In this document: piece after piece, positions 8,696-17,017 of the stretch
Layout of the letters: every line of letters starts with the position of its first letter
How positions within the stretch are numbered: position 1 is the stretch's first letter
Origin: Oceanibaculum pacificum
GTDB lineage: Bacteria > Pseudomonadota > Alphaproteobacteria > Oceanibaculales > Oceanibaculaceae
Reading direction: 5' to 3'
NCBI RefSeq assembly: GCF_001618175.1
Contig: NZ_LPXN01000103.1
Location: 1-42,959, forward strand
DNA length: 42,959 nucleotides
Position numbers and translations under genes: made by a program
The notes under the pieces: model-generated
The model's input: the letters and a program-made list of their open reading frames with translations, nothing else
Database searches by the model: none
What the model was told of the DNA's origin: nothing

Positions 8696-11164
8696 CTATA
8701 CGGCAGTAGCCTCATGGTGCGCACTCTTTGAGAACAGTGCTTCCACCATTGCGCGGTGTGCGCTCGCGATCGTCTCCCCTTCGATCCCCAGCCGTTTCCC
8801 ATAAGCTTCACTCATCGCACTCATGAGGCCGGTCACGTCCGGGCTCAGTAGCTCGGCCTTGGTCGGCAGCGTCAACAGATAGGCGAGCTCGGCGAGCGGC
8901 TTGACGTATCGGGTGAGACGCTTCCGTTCGCAGAGCAAGACCGGTGCGGTGAGACAGGCCTGCAAGCACCAGTAACAAGTCGCCCAACATTCCAGGATGT
9001 CGTCAGGGACCTGATCGTGTTCCCCGATCAGGTAGAGGTGGCGTATGCCGGGGTTCTTGCCGCCGAAGATCTCGAAAAGCGTACGGCCGATCACGGTCGG
9101 CCAGCTGTTCGGATCGCCTTCCGGAGGCAGAACCTGCAATCGCGAACCTTTGGCTTTAGAGTCTTTCGCTGGTGCTACCGGAATTGCGGCCGTGCAGACG
9201 ATCATCAGCAGTGCCCGCAGGCGGATGACGTCGTGATTGTCGAGTGCGCCGCTTTTCCTGCGTTCTCTGATTCGCTTGCTGAAGGCAGCTACGGCGGCAA
9301 CGATCTGCTCCTTCGTCGCCTTTTTTGTCGCCGCAGTCCTTCGATACTCCGCCCGCTCGCGCTCTTCTTCTTCGCGCTGCGTCTTCTCGGTGTCGAACTC
9401 TTCACCGGCATCGAGCGCAGCCTGGCCATCACCGGTCTCATCGCCGAGATCGAACGCTCTGGCCGGCATGGGAGATTGGTCCTCTTCCTCGTCCCTTTCA
9501 TCGGCGTCCAGGCCGATCACCCGGTTGAGGAAGCTGCGCACGATGGAGATGTCGCTACCGGCGAGGCTATTGTGGGGGAGCTGGTTTTCCGTGCGCAGCC
9601 TTCGCCCGGCGATGAACTGCTCGTAGCTGAGCGTCTTGTATGCGGCAGCACCGCCTTCCTCGTCCTTCCGCGACTTCGGGATCGAGATGGGTTTTTTGCC
9701 CGATGGCTCACCGTGTTCGATCTGCTCGAGAACACCCAGCACGTCGAGGAGCATCAGGCTCGTTTCAGTCTCGTCGTCCAGTTGGCGTAGAGCGTTGTCG
9801 GCCTGACGGGAGGACGTTTCCCGGACGACCGCACGCAGGCGATCGATCAGCGTAACGATCGATGGTGCTGAGACCCGCCCATTCTCGTGCTGAACCCGTG
9901 CGAATGCCGGTCGCTCTTGCGTTTCGCCTATCTCGAACCGCTGGGTCTCGCCGCTGCTGGTGAGCGGCATGAGGCGGCACGGCATTGGCTTTCCATGCTG
10001 GTCGAGGAGAGTGATGGTGCACACTGCCGGATCGAATGCGTCTGCGGGGTGCCAGGTGAGCGTGTCGACGCGGCACTCGAACCTGCCTGGGTTCAAGGCC
10101 GCCAGCTCGCCCATTGGCAATTCCTCGGCGAGGTCCAGGTCCGGTAGAGTGGCCGGATCGAGTTGCCGCTCGCTCGTCAGAATGGCATCGAGGCCGAGCG
10201 CATCGGCCATGGAGCCGGGCGGGAGGCGGCGATAGAGGCATGCCTCTTCGTTCGATCCTGCGAAGTCCGCATCACCGAGCGCGGGTAGCGTGCAATTCGC
10301 GCTGCCCACCAGTACGTGATCGGCAGTCGCGGTTTGAGCTATGATCGCTTTCGCGTGAATGAAGCGGCCTTTGCGAAAGTCACCGCGGTCGTACAGGCGC
10401 ATCACCTGAACTTTGCCGAGCGCCCATTTCGGAAAGACGGTGCACTCGGGATCGAGCAGAACCGAGACTTCGCCGGGGGAGAGGCGCTCCGTCAGGTAGG
10501 AAAGCGCAGCAAGGTTGGGGTCCCAGTACGGGCTGATGACGATAAGACGCTCGACCGGCTCGCTCACCAGGTCGGTGAAGCGCTGGCCGATGCCCGAAGT
10601 CTGCCCGGTGGTCAGGAGGGCAGCGAGCGTTCCGTCGGCGAGACCGACTGGGCCGGTTGCCGGGGTGGCTTTGGCGAGCCAGGGGGCGCGCGTGAGCATC
10701 CAGTCGATCTGAGCCGCGGTCGCCTGCTGATCTCCATTCAGGAAGCGGGAGAGATATTGCCATCCCGCAGCGACGAGTTGCTGTTCGCCCGAACCCGGTT
10801 CGTCGGACATGACCATACCGGCGAGTTCGAGGTTTCCGCCCAGGCCTGGCGTCGTCAGGTTCGCGGAACTGACGATCAGACGCCCACGGCGGCGGCCGGC
10901 TTGCAAGAAAAGCTTCGGATGGAACACTCCCGGCGCGCCGATGCCGGTGATCGTGTAGAGCCGCCCTGCATGGTGGGGCAGCGCCGATGCCCCGCAAAGC
11001 GCATGAGTGAGCATGCGTCCGTCGGCGAGTACGAGGTTGTTGCGACACCCGGCGCCACGGAGGCGCGGCAGCACGATGTTTTCATAAGCATCGAAATCGA
11101 TCCCGAAACTGGTCGCTATGCTCGTGTGAAATTCCTTGTCGGCGAAGCGTTCATAGAGCTTCAT
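8696..11164 (-). CDS. PLD-like (HKD) nuclease-type protein
   Basis: This 822-aa protein has two phospholipase D-superfamily half-sites. The first is FHPKLFL (H82, K84) followed by SSANLTTPGLGGNLE. The second is IHAKAII followed by VGSANCTLPAL near residues 275-305. Both have the H-x-K...(G/S)xN arrangement used by PLD-fold nucleases and PLD domains attached to restriction and helicase systems. Residues 390-820 are unassigned and include a very acidic/charged stretch (EEERERAEYRRT, about 640). The frame is open back to 11365, but the ATG at 11164 overlaps the upstream stop by 4 bases (ATGA) and begins with the conserved-looking MKLYERFADKEF. It is the last gene of a three-gene operon. The likely role is the nuclease effector; no helicase partner is in the window. 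Confidence 0.8.
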   Translation of the reverse strand: MKLYERFADKEFHTSIATSFGIDFDAYENIVLPRLRGAGCRNNLVLADGRMLTHALCGASALPHHAGRLYTITGIGAPGVFHPKLFLQAGRRRGRLIVSSANLTTPGLGGNLELAGMVMSDEPGSGEQQLVAAGWQYLSRFLNGDQQATAAQIDWMLTRAPWLAKATPATGPVGLADGTLAALLTTGQTSGIGQRFTDLVSEPVERLIVISPYWDPNLAALSYLTERLSPGEVSVLLDPECTVFPKWALGKVQVMRLYDRGDFRKGRFIHAKAIIAQTATADHVLVGSANCTLPALGDADFAGSNEEACLYRRLPPGSMADALGLDAILTSERQLDPATLPDLDLAEELPMGELAALNPGRFECRVDTLTWHPADAFDPAVCTITLLDQHGKPMPCRLMPLTSSGETQRFEIGETQERPAFARVQHENGRVSAPSIVTLIDRLRAVVRETSSRQADNALRQLDDETETSLMLLDVLGVLEQIEHGEPSGKKPISIPKSRKDEEGGAAAYKTLSYEQFIAGRRLRTENQLPHNSLAGSDISIVRSFLNRVIGLDADERDEEEDQSPMPARAFDLGDETGDGQAALDAGEEFDTEKTQREEEERERAEYRRTAATKKATKEQIVAAVAAFSKRIRERRKSGALDNHDVIRLRALLMIVCTAAIPVAPAKDSKAKGSRLQVLPPEGDPNSWPTVIGRTLFEIFGGKNPGIRHLYLIGEHDQVPDDILECWATCYWCLQACLTAPVLLCERKRLTRYVKPLAELAYLLTLPTKAELLSPDVTGLMSAMSEAYGKRLGIEGETIASAHRAMVEALFSKSAHHEATAV

Positions 11165-12753
11165 GCGGCACCCGCCGCTGCCGCGCCGTAATCGGTGAGC
11201 CCTTGGTCGCCGACGAGGTGAATGTCTTTGAGGAATGTGATAGCGGGGCCGAGGCGCGGGTTCGTGAAGACGGGACCATCCTTCCCACGCAGCCTGAGCT
11301 TCCCTTCGTCGCGCTCGATCAGGAAGGTGTAATCTCCAGCCCGGAGCTTTTGCAGGGCGACCCATAAGTGCCGCTGTACTATGCGTTCTTCCAGAAGTCT
11401 TGCCAGCAGCGCTTCGAAGGGATCGCCCGTGTGTGCTTCAAGGAAACGGGTTTCCGTCAGCAGGGAGTGAAAGGCTTCCGGTTCTGGATTAAGCAGGGCC
11501 AGGACGGTGGCGATGTCGCGGTCTTCGTCGTACACCCGCCTATGCAGGATGGCCAGAAGCCTCATCGCATTCCAGGCGATCTCCGGTGGACAAACGCTCG
11601 TGTCGTTCCGCCCGGCGCGCTTCATGATGGCAACGGAGAATGAGAATTCTGAGCGGTCGTCGTCCGCTGCATAGGCGTTCGAGGCAGGAAGAGTGGAACC
11701 GACGAATTCAGTCCAGTTTTCCGGCTTCCCCGGAGCCGTCTCCAATATTTTCTCGACGCACAGCGGGATCAGTCGCGACAGAGCGATGCCGGCCGGGTAT
11801 TCGGCGAGAGTATCGAGCGTGAATTTGAGCAGCGCCTCATAGGCGACGTGGCAGAGATCGTTGGCGTGATAGATCCACCATAGCCGTCTTTGCGCCTCGA
11901 GCGCGGGCGTTTCGAGATCGAGCACGCGGCCCTTCTGATCGCAGCCAGCGAACAATATCCAGCGTATCTCCTCGGGATTGGGGGGGCGCCCGAGCAAGGC
12001 TGCGATTTTTAGGATCAGCAGGAGGCTGTCGCGACGGGAACGCGCTCGGCAGTAGGCGGGATCGAAGGGGCCGAGCAGGATCTCCTGATAGAGATCGCGC
12101 TCGTCACCCGAGAGCGCGATCTTGGATGGAGCAAGGGGACGGAGTTCGTCCAGCTCGTCATTCGTGACGTCGCCACGTTGCACGATTTCATAGAATTCCC
12201 TCGCCCGGTCACCCGCGCTACTCTCGAAGACGGCTGCCAGTCGCTCGCCAATCTCCTTGCTAGGCAACGGAAGTTTGTGTTCGTTCGAGGGGGCGAATAT
12301 GCCGATCTCGAACAGCTGGCTACGATAGGCTGCGCCATAGGCACCCCAGGCCTGCTTCAGGTAGTAGTTCTCGCCGCCGGGCTCCGCCGCCATTGCGAAT
12401 TCGATGAACCCACTCTGGTTCGGGTCCAGGACTTTCTGCGCCCATTCGATGCCGGCGACGCCGCCCTCGCCGCCGTGCCGGTAGGCGATCAGCGCATAGA
12501 GCGCTTCCGAGCGGCGGATGAAACGCTTCCAGGACTCGGGGTTCGTGTCGCCGATCTTCTGCGCGTAGGTGCGGCAGAGCCAGGCGTAGAGTCCGTAGTA
12601 ACGCATCCGCAGCGTCACGTTGCTGATACCGGGAAGTAAGGTTTGGTACAGGCTGACGCTGCTATTTTGCATCCCCAGCGGATCGAGGCCGTTCTTCGTC
12701 CTGTACTCGGTCCACACCGGGTAGTTTAAGGCTGTGTGTTCCTCATCAGCCAT
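11161..12753 (-). CDS. DUF6361-like protein
   Basis: This 530-aa protein starts MADEEHTALNYPVWTEYR and has the run SLYQTLLPGISNVTLRMRYYG. That fits the N-terminal signature of the DUF6361-type family as I remember it ('lLPG.S..t.R.RYy.f..W'). No catalytic motif, signal peptide or membrane span is visible, and its function is unknown. The ATG at 12753 was chosen over the upstream frame to 12909 because GGAAAGG lies about 9 bases upstream and the longer N-terminus is only an antisense continuation of the neighbour. It overlaps the DUF429 gene by 8 bases and the PLD gene by 4, so it is the middle gene of a tight operon. Families of this type travel with PLD nucleases, so it may be a target-recognition or regulatory partner. 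The family name is tentative. Confidence 0.55.
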   Translation of the reverse strand: MADEEHTALNYPVWTEYRTKNGLDPLGMQNSSVSLYQTLLPGISNVTLRMRYYGLYAWLCRTYAQKIGDTNPESWKRFIRRSEALYALIAYRHGGEGGVAGIEWAQKVLDPNQSGFIEFAMAAEPGGENYYLKQAWGAYGAAYRSQLFEIGIFAPSNEHKLPLPSKEIGERLAAVFESSAGDRAREFYEIVQRGDVTNDELDELRPLAPSKIALSGDERDLYQEILLGPFDPAYCRARSRRDSLLLILKIAALLGRPPNPEEIRWILFAGCDQKGRVLDLETPALEAQRRLWWIYHANDLCHVAYEALLKFTLDTLAEYPAGIALSRLIPLCVEKILETAPGKPENWTEFVGSTLPASNAYAADDDRSEFSFSVAIMKRAGRNDTSVCPPEIAWNAMRLLAILHRRVYDEDRDIATVLALLNPEPEAFHSLLTETRFLEAHTGDPFEALLARLLEERIVQRHLWVALQKLRAGDYTFLIERDEGKLRLRGKDGPVFTNPRLGPAITFLKDIHLVGDQGLTDYGAAAAGAA

Positions 12754-13648
12754 TGGCGACAACCTTTCCAGAGATCGTCCCTGTGTGATCGATGACGTCG
12801 TCGGGCCGCAATGGGTGCTGACCGCGCGGTCGTCTGGAGACAGAAAGGTGTGGGTCTGCGATCCATCCTTCCAGCCGATCGACCGTCTCGGAGACGCCAA
12901 AGTGATCATCGCGCTGCCGCCATGCCCACGCTGCCTGGACGGCGCAAAGCAGGGCGTCGAGATGATCGGCGCCGGGGTCTTCGCAAAGGTCGTCCGGTGC
13001 GTCTATATCGAGGCCGTAGCGCCGTGGCGCTTCCTCGCGGAGGGCTTGCAGCAGATCACGACGGGCTTCGTGTTGATCGGCGGTCTGCTTTTTTCGCGTG
13101 TCGTTCTTGTAGCTGCGGCGGCCTATGAATTGGCGGGCGAGTACACCGGGATAGGCTTCTACGGCGATACGCTGCGGATCGCCGTCGTACTGGTGGGGAA
13201 TGGTCACACCTGAGGCCAAAAGGCGCGGGGCGCCTTCGAAAAACATGAGACCGACGGGAACGCCGTAGAGCTTCTGGGGGCTTATTGAACCCGCAGCCTT
13301 GTCGGTTGCGCGGCGATGTTCCTTGTCACCTGCGATCCGATGCTCCTTATAGCCGTTCAGCGCCTCACGAAAACCGGTGCGGCCAAGGTTGCTTGCATGG
13401 TTAACGTATGCGGCCCAGGTCGTGGGCCAGCCGATGGTCTCGATGAAGCGGCGAGCCTGGCCGAAGGGAAAGTCGATCCCGGCGATCCACGGGCCGGGCT
13501 TCGCGAGCGCTACCTCGAAACTCTCGTAGTCAGGCCATTCCTCCAAGGACTGCATGCGGAGGGCGTCGTCCTGGAGCGTGCAGTGAATACAGGTAATCGG
13601 CTTGCGCCGGAAAGGTCGGCTCGTGAAGTCGATGCCCAGAATATTCAT
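12746..13648 (-). CDS. DUF429 RNase H-fold protein
   Basis: This 300-aa protein matches the DUF429 family, predicted to have an RNase H fold. It starts MNILGIDFTSRP, giving the first acidic residue on strand 1. It has WIAGIDFPFG at about residue 55, VEAYPG at about 170, and DHLDALLCAVQAAWAW near the C-terminus with the last acidic residues. These four acidic positions (D6, D58, E168 and D near 242) fit the two-metal nuclease arrangement. It is first in the operon with the DUF6361-like and PLD proteins and overlaps the second gene by 8 bases. Its substrate is not known. In this context it could be a nuclease that acts on invading nucleic acid or an intermediate produced by the PLD partner. Family call good; activity inferred. 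Confidence 0.78.
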   Translation of the reverse strand: MNILGIDFTSRPFRRKPITCIHCTLQDDALRMQSLEEWPDYESFEVALAKPGPWIAGIDFPFGQARRFIETIGWPTTWAAYVNHASNLGRTGFREALNGYKEHRIAGDKEHRRATDKAAGSISPQKLYGVPVGLMFFEGAPRLLASGVTIPHQYDGDPQRIAVEAYPGVLARQFIGRRSYKNDTRKKQTADQHEARRDLLQALREEAPRRYGLDIDAPDDLCEDPGADHLDALLCAVQAAWAWRQRDDHFGVSETVDRLEGWIADPHLSVSRRPRGQHPLRPDDVIDHTGTISGKVVANG

Positions 13649-14075
13649 AGTGAAATTATACCCATGGCACGGGCAGAGTTCGAGTTTTGTTTTGCAGCGG
13701 GCGCGTTCGGTGCAGTGGACTGCTTACAGTCACACAAATGTCTACTGCGGGCGCGAAGCTGCTGTCGCCGTACGCGGACGAATGACCGTTTACGGCAGTT
13801 CGTAACTCAACTGCGAATGACGTACTAAGTCGACTGCTGAACGGCAGATGATCGACTGGCGCCGTCTCAAACCGGACAGGCCGGTATCGGCCCACCTTCC
13901 AATTCACACTTAGAGCCCTGGAGAATAAGGATCATCCAGAGGATGACGAAGGTGATGCCTGTGGAGCATCTTTGCCGCAGGCATCGGGACATCCGTAGAG
14001 GAAGCCGCCAGATCGAAATTCAGTATCTCAAGGGGGGGCGAACCCCCGCCAGGAGCATATTCAAGGGTGAGGAAG
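13649..14075. other. Intergenic region upstream of the DUF429 operon
   Basis: This stretch carries no convincing gene. Short frames on both strands look like chance openings. It should contain the minus-strand promoter of the DUF429/DUF6361-like/PLD operon. A G5-TTCG-C5 hairpin (minus-strand reading, near 14033-14046) lies between the YegP-like gene and this region. Confidence 0.4.
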
Positions 14076-14107
14076 ATGAGCCTCGCAGCGTGGACTGCGA
14101 GGCTCAT
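14076..14107 (-). terminator. Perfect 13-bp hairpin after the YegP-like gene
   Basis: The arms ATGAGCCTCGCAG and CTGCGAGGCTCAT are perfectly complementary with a 6-base loop. The hairpin lies 17 bases past the stop of the YegP-like gene. There is no clean U-tract on the minus strand (CTTCC follows), so it may be a 3'-end stabiliser as well as a terminator. Confidence 0.55.
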
Positions 14108-14123
14108 TTGGGAGCGCCGTACG

Positions 14124-14294
14124 TTAAGTCCGGTCGTGTACCGGCGCGAGGGGAGCAATCCTCTTGGTCGCATCAATGCCGCCCTGAGCGGACTGCTTGG
14201 ACGTATAGACTTCGGAGTGACACAGGGTTTCGCCGTTGGCGGCTTTAAGGCGCCAGAAGTACCCGCCTGCGTTCGCGCGGAGAATTTCAAACAT
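14124..14294 (-). CDS. YegP/DUF1508-like small protein
   Basis: This 56-residue protein consists of one YegP (DUF1508) repeat. It has FEILRANAGGYFWRLKAANG, then a SEVYTSKQSAQGGI segment and DATKR, following the family pattern 'Fei....G.yrwrLkA.NG..ia.Se.Ytsk..a..gI'. The ATG at 14294 has AAGGAGG nine bases upstream, so the longer frame to 14387 can be rejected. YegP proteins are small, often single or double repeats, of unknown function. It lies between the defence trio and the small HTH-like gene on the same strand, 143 bases downstream of the latter. A structured segment (14359-14413) lies between them, so it is probably transcribed separately or attenuated. Confidence 0.75.
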   Translation of the reverse strand: MFEILRANAGGYFWRLKAANGETLCHSEVYTSKQSAQGGIDATKRIAPLAPVHDRT

Positions 14295-14358
14295 GTAGCT
14301 GGCCCTCCTTGGGCCGAAAATGAGACCCGTCCGAAGCGCCGGGTCATTGATCTTTAAA

Positions 14359-14413
14359 CAGGGGCCAGCTAGGGTAATGGTGTTCAAGCATGCCTAGCGG
14401 GCTTCGGCCCCTG
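14359..14413 (-). promoter_or_regulatory. Interrupted hairpin upstream of the YegP-like gene
   Basis: CAGGGGCC (14359-14366) pairs with GGCCCCTG (14406-14413), and inside it GCTAG (14368-14372) pairs with CTAGC (14394-14398). It sits between the HTH-like gene and the YegP-like gene, and could be a terminator or a leader structure. No U-tract is present. Confidence 0.35.
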
Positions 14414-14424
14414 GTATTTGGAAT

Positions 14425-14450
14425 CCGGCTGATCGGTTTAGGTCAGCCGG
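14425..14450. terminator. Hairpin overlapping the stop of the HTH-like gene
   Basis: CCGGCTGA and TCAGCCGG form an 8-bp stem with a 10-base loop. The stop codon of the small HTH-like gene (14438-14440) lies in the loop. TTTT follows on the plus strand. It could act as a terminator, more plausibly for plus-strand transcription than for the gene it overlaps. Confidence 0.4.
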
Positions 14451-14689
14451 TTTTCCATCCATTTTGCCTTCGGGGTCAGATACGGCCCCTTCGGCGGAAG
14501 GTCGTCGGGGCTTGCCGGCGGAACTTCAGGAAACAGCTTCCTATCCTTTACTTCAGCGACCCGGGCCGGATTGAACCCGAAGAACGCTGCGATATCGTGA
14601 TGGCGGTCGCCCCGCTTAATCATTCCCCGAATGAGCGCCGCGTCGCGCTCGGTGACTGTAAGGCCACTCGGCCTCGCACGTACTGTCAT
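14438..14689 (-). CDS. Small HTH-like protein divergent from the type I R-M operon
   Basis: This 83-aa basic protein begins MTVRARPSGLTVTERDAALIRGM. It contains IKRGDRHHDIAAFFGFNPARVAEVKDRK, which reads as a helix-turn-helix of the kind found in small DNA-binding regulators ('hdIAa.fgvn.aRVaEv'). The ATG at 14689 is supported by AAGGAG 7 bases upstream; a longer frame to 14761 lacks one. It is divergently transcribed from the restriction operon across a 161-base gap holding an inverted repeat. Inference: it regulates the restriction operon, or its own gene, through that repeat, as controller proteins do in other R-M systems. I do not recognise a named family. Confidence 0.65.
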   Translation of the reverse strand: MTVRARPSGLTVTERDAALIRGMIKRGDRHHDIAAFFGFNPARVAEVKDRKLFPEVPPASPDDLPPKGPYLTPKAKWMENRLT

Positions 14690-14782
14690 AGACTTCTCCT
14701 TCTTCCTGAATGTCAGCCTCTTGGGCCAACGCCCCAAATATGGTGGAGGCTCGCCAAGCATGTCAAGATAAAATCTAATTTT

Positions 14783-14810
14783 TTTAAACCGTAGTAAGAT
14801 ACGATTTAAA
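14783..14810. promoter_or_regulatory. Candidate operator between the HTH-like gene and the R-M operon
   Basis: TTTAAACCGTA and TACGATTTAAA form 11-base arms with one mismatch and a 6-base spacer. It lies in the divergent intergenic region, 94 bases from the HTH-like start and 40 bases from the half-HsdS start. It is a plausible dimer-binding site for the HTH-like protein. Confidence 0.5.
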
Positions 14811-14823
14811 CATCATTGACTAA

Positions 14824-14835
14824 GTAGCGCGCTAC
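14824..14835. promoter_or_regulatory. 12-bp palindrome just before the half-HsdS start
   Basis: GTAGCGCGCTAC is a perfect palindrome ending 15 bases before the ATG, with a T-rich run (ATTTTTTGG) between them. It could be a second operator or a leader hairpin. No normal ribosome site is visible for the gene that follows. Confidence 0.35.
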
Positions 14836-14850
14836 GGCTATTTTTTGGAA

Positions 14851-15483
14851 ATGAGGAAAATTACAAAATCAGCCGTTCCAAGCCATCTCGGCACACGCCT
14901 TCTCGATGTTGCGGAGGTTTTTGCCGGGCTTGGAGTGTCGCGCGAGGAAACCGTGGTCCGTCCGGGCGAAAGACTGCCGGTTATCGGCGTCCGTGATCTC
15001 CAGGATGGTGCTGTGGCTGCGCGAGGTGCACTGGACACCGTCGGCTTCTCATCGCTCACCAAAGCTGCGAACTATGCGGTCCAGGTTGACGACGTCCTCC
15101 TCACCGGTCGTGGGACGCTGCTGAAGTTCGGTCTCGTGGGAGCTGAGACAGCAGGAGCTATTGCCAGTGCGAACATCATTGTCGTGCGCCCCGGCCCCGA
15201 TGTTAAGGGCGGTGCCCTGTTTGCGATCCTGTCGAGCGACGTGTTCCGTCCAAAGATCGAAGTTCTGCGGAGAGGGGCGACAACACTGCTGTCCCTGTCG
15301 CCGAAAGACCTTGCCAAGCTCGAAATCAATCTGCCGCCGCTGGCTGAGCAGGAGCGCATCGCCGCCCTCGTTAAGGACGCGCAAATCGCCTACCGCACTG
15401 CCCTGGAGGCCGCCGAAATCCGCCGCTCACTCGCGCGGCGTCTGATTGACGCGCGCCTGTTTGGCGATAACCAGAACCATTGA
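14851..15483 (+). CDS. Half-size type I specificity subunit (HsdS-like)
   Basis: This 210-aa protein has only one target-recognition domain (residues 1-155). It is followed by one central conserved region, with LPPLAEQERIAALVKDAQ at about 164-181 and the coiled coil ending RRSLARRLIDARLFG. Normal HsdS has two such halves and about 400 residues. The IVVRP...GALFAILSS segment is typical of type I and BREX-like recognition domains. ATG at 14851 is used; a TTG two codons earlier is possible. No good ribosome site is visible. It is the first gene of the R-M operon, 7 bases before hsdM. A half subunit can dimerise and specify a palindromic-type site, or modulate the full HsdS encoded downstream. 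Confidence 0.8.
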   Translation: MRKITKSAVPSHLGTRLLDVAEVFAGLGVSREETVVRPGERLPVIGVRDLQDGAVAARGALDTVGFSSLTKAANYAVQVDDVLLTGRGTLLKFGLVGAETAGAIASANIIVVRPGPDVKGGALFAILSSDVFRPKIEVLRRGATTLLSLSPKDLAKLEINLPPLAEQERIAALVKDAQIAYRTALEAAEIRRSLARRLIDARLFGDNQNH

Positions 15484-15490
15484 GGAAAAC

Positions 15491-17017
15491 ATGGCCAAGC
15501 TCACACGCACCGAACTGGAAAACCATCTCTGGAAATCCGCCGACATCCTGCGCGGCTCCATCGATAGTTCCGACTACAAGATCTACATCTTTGGCTTTCT
15601 TTTTCTAAAACGGCTGTCCGATCGTTTCGAGGAAGAGGCCAAGGAGGCGATCCGGCAGGGCCTGCCCGAGGCTGTTGCCTACAGCGACCCCGATGAGCAT
15701 GAGTTCTTTCTGGTTGAACGGGCGCGCTGGTCGTCGATTAGCAAGCTGACGACAGACATCGGAGATCACCTTAACAAGGCATGTGCCGCTATCGAGGACG
15801 CAAATCCCTCGATTGAAGGCGTGCTGGCCAATATCGACTTCAACTCCGAATCGCGCCTTGGCGATGCCAAGAACCGCGAAGGCGTTCTGTCCCGTCTGAT
15901 CGACCATTTCTCACGCATCGACCTGTCCAATGCCTCTCTGTCCGAGCCGGACATGCTTGGACGCGCCTATGAATACCTTATCGACAAATTCGCGGACGAT
16001 GCAGGCAAGAAGGGTGGCGAGTTCTACACCCCCCACCATGTCGTGCGGCTGATTGTCGAATTGCTCGACCCCAAGCCCGGCATGCGCGTCAGCGACCCAA
16101 CCTGCGGCTCAGGCGGCATGCTGGTTCAGGTCGCGGAGCATGTGGCAAAACTTGAAGGCAAGCGGCTGGGCGAAGCGCTCAACATCACGCTGCATGGACA
16201 GGAAAAGAACCTTGGCACCTGGGCCATCGCCAAGATGAACCTGCTGCTGCACGGGCTTCGTGATGCAAGGATTGAAAAGGGCGATACGATCCGCAATCCG
16301 CTCCTGCTCGATCAGGACGGCAACCTCATCCTCTATGATCGCGTGATCGCCAACCCGCCCTTCTCGCTGGATAGCTGGGGTGCCGAGGATGTGTCAGGCG
16401 ACACCGAGAAGACGAGGCATAACCGCTTCATCTATGGCATTCCCCCTAAGAACATGGGTGACCTGGCCTTCGTTCAGCACATGGTGGCGACGCTCAACGC
16501 CAAGGGTGTGTGCGGCGTGGTGATGCCGCATGGCGTATTGTTTCGTGGCTCGGGCGATGGCCGCATTCGCGAGGGGATGCTGAAAGCCGATCTGTTCGAG
16601 GCCATCATCGGCCTGCCGGAAAACCTGTTCGCCGGCACCGGCATCCCCGCGACTGTTCTGATCCTGAACAAGGCGAAAGCACCCGAGCGCAAGGGCAGGG
16701 TGCTGTTCATTCACGGCGCGAAGGAATTTGGGGAGCGGCCCAAGAAGAACATCCTCGGCGAGGGCAACATCACGCGCATCGTCGCCGCCTTCAAGGCATG
16801 GAAGGATGAGGACCGCTTCTGCCGCGTCGTCGATATGAAGGAAATCGAGGAGAATGACTTCAACCTCAACATCTCCCGCTACATCGACACGCTGGAGCCT
16901 GAAAAGCCGATTGATGTACAGGCTGAACTTGCCAAGCTCTGGGACGCTGAGAAGGCACGGGACGAAGCGGCAGCCCGCATGAACGCCCTTCTCAGGGAGA
17001 TGGGTTATGTCGGGTGA
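15491..17017 (+). CDS. hsdM: Type I DNA methyltransferase subunit HsdM
   Basis: This 508-aa protein is the adenine-N6 methyltransferase subunit. The N-terminal helical domain LENHLWKSADILRGSIDSSDYK is typical of HsdM. SAM-binding motif I, DPTCGSGGMLV, lies at about residues 201-211. Catalytic motif IV is NPPF at about 287, followed by GAEDVSGDTEKTRHNRFIYG. The ATG at 15491 follows TGAGGAAAAC and is preferred over the frame open from 15446, which would overlap the half-HsdS gene. The gene overlaps hsdS by 11 bases. Together with HsdS it modifies host DNA, and with HsdR it forms the restriction complex. Length is normal and all motifs are intact. Confidence 0.96.
   Translation: MAKLTRTELENHLWKSADILRGSIDSSDYKIYIFGFLFLKRLSDRFEEEAKEAIRQGLPEAVAYSDPDEHEFFLVERARWSSISKLTTDIGDHLNKACAAIEDANPSIEGVLANIDFNSESRLGDAKNREGVLSRLIDHFSRIDLSNASLSEPDMLGRAYEYLIDKFADDAGKKGGEFYTPHHVVRLIVELLDPKPGMRVSDPTCGSGGMLVQVAEHVAKLEGKRLGEALNITLHGQEKNLGTWAIAKMNLLLHGLRDARIEKGDTIRNPLLLDQDGNLILYDRVIANPPFSLDSWGAEDVSGDTEKTRHNRFIYGIPPKNMGDLAFVQHMVATLNAKGVCGVVMPHGVLFRGSGDGRIREGMLKADLFEAIIGLPENLFAGTGIPATVLILNKAKAPERKGRVLFIHGAKEFGERPKKNILGEGNITRIVAAFKAWKDEDRFCRVVDMKEIEENDFNLNISRYIDTLEPEKPIDVQAELAKLWDAEKARDEAAARMNALLREMGYVG

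Noticed and set aside
9017-9790. A 257-codon plus-strand frame inside the PLD-like gene, and similar long frames opposite hsdR and the CsgG-like gene
   Set aside because: They are antisense to well-supported genes and have the His/Gln/Arg-rich composition typical of antisense openings in high-GC DNA.
14033-14046. A G5-TTCG-C5 hairpin that could be an attachment site or tRNA T-arm
   Set aside because: It is too short, has no second copy that I could find in the window, and lacks the T-loop bases.
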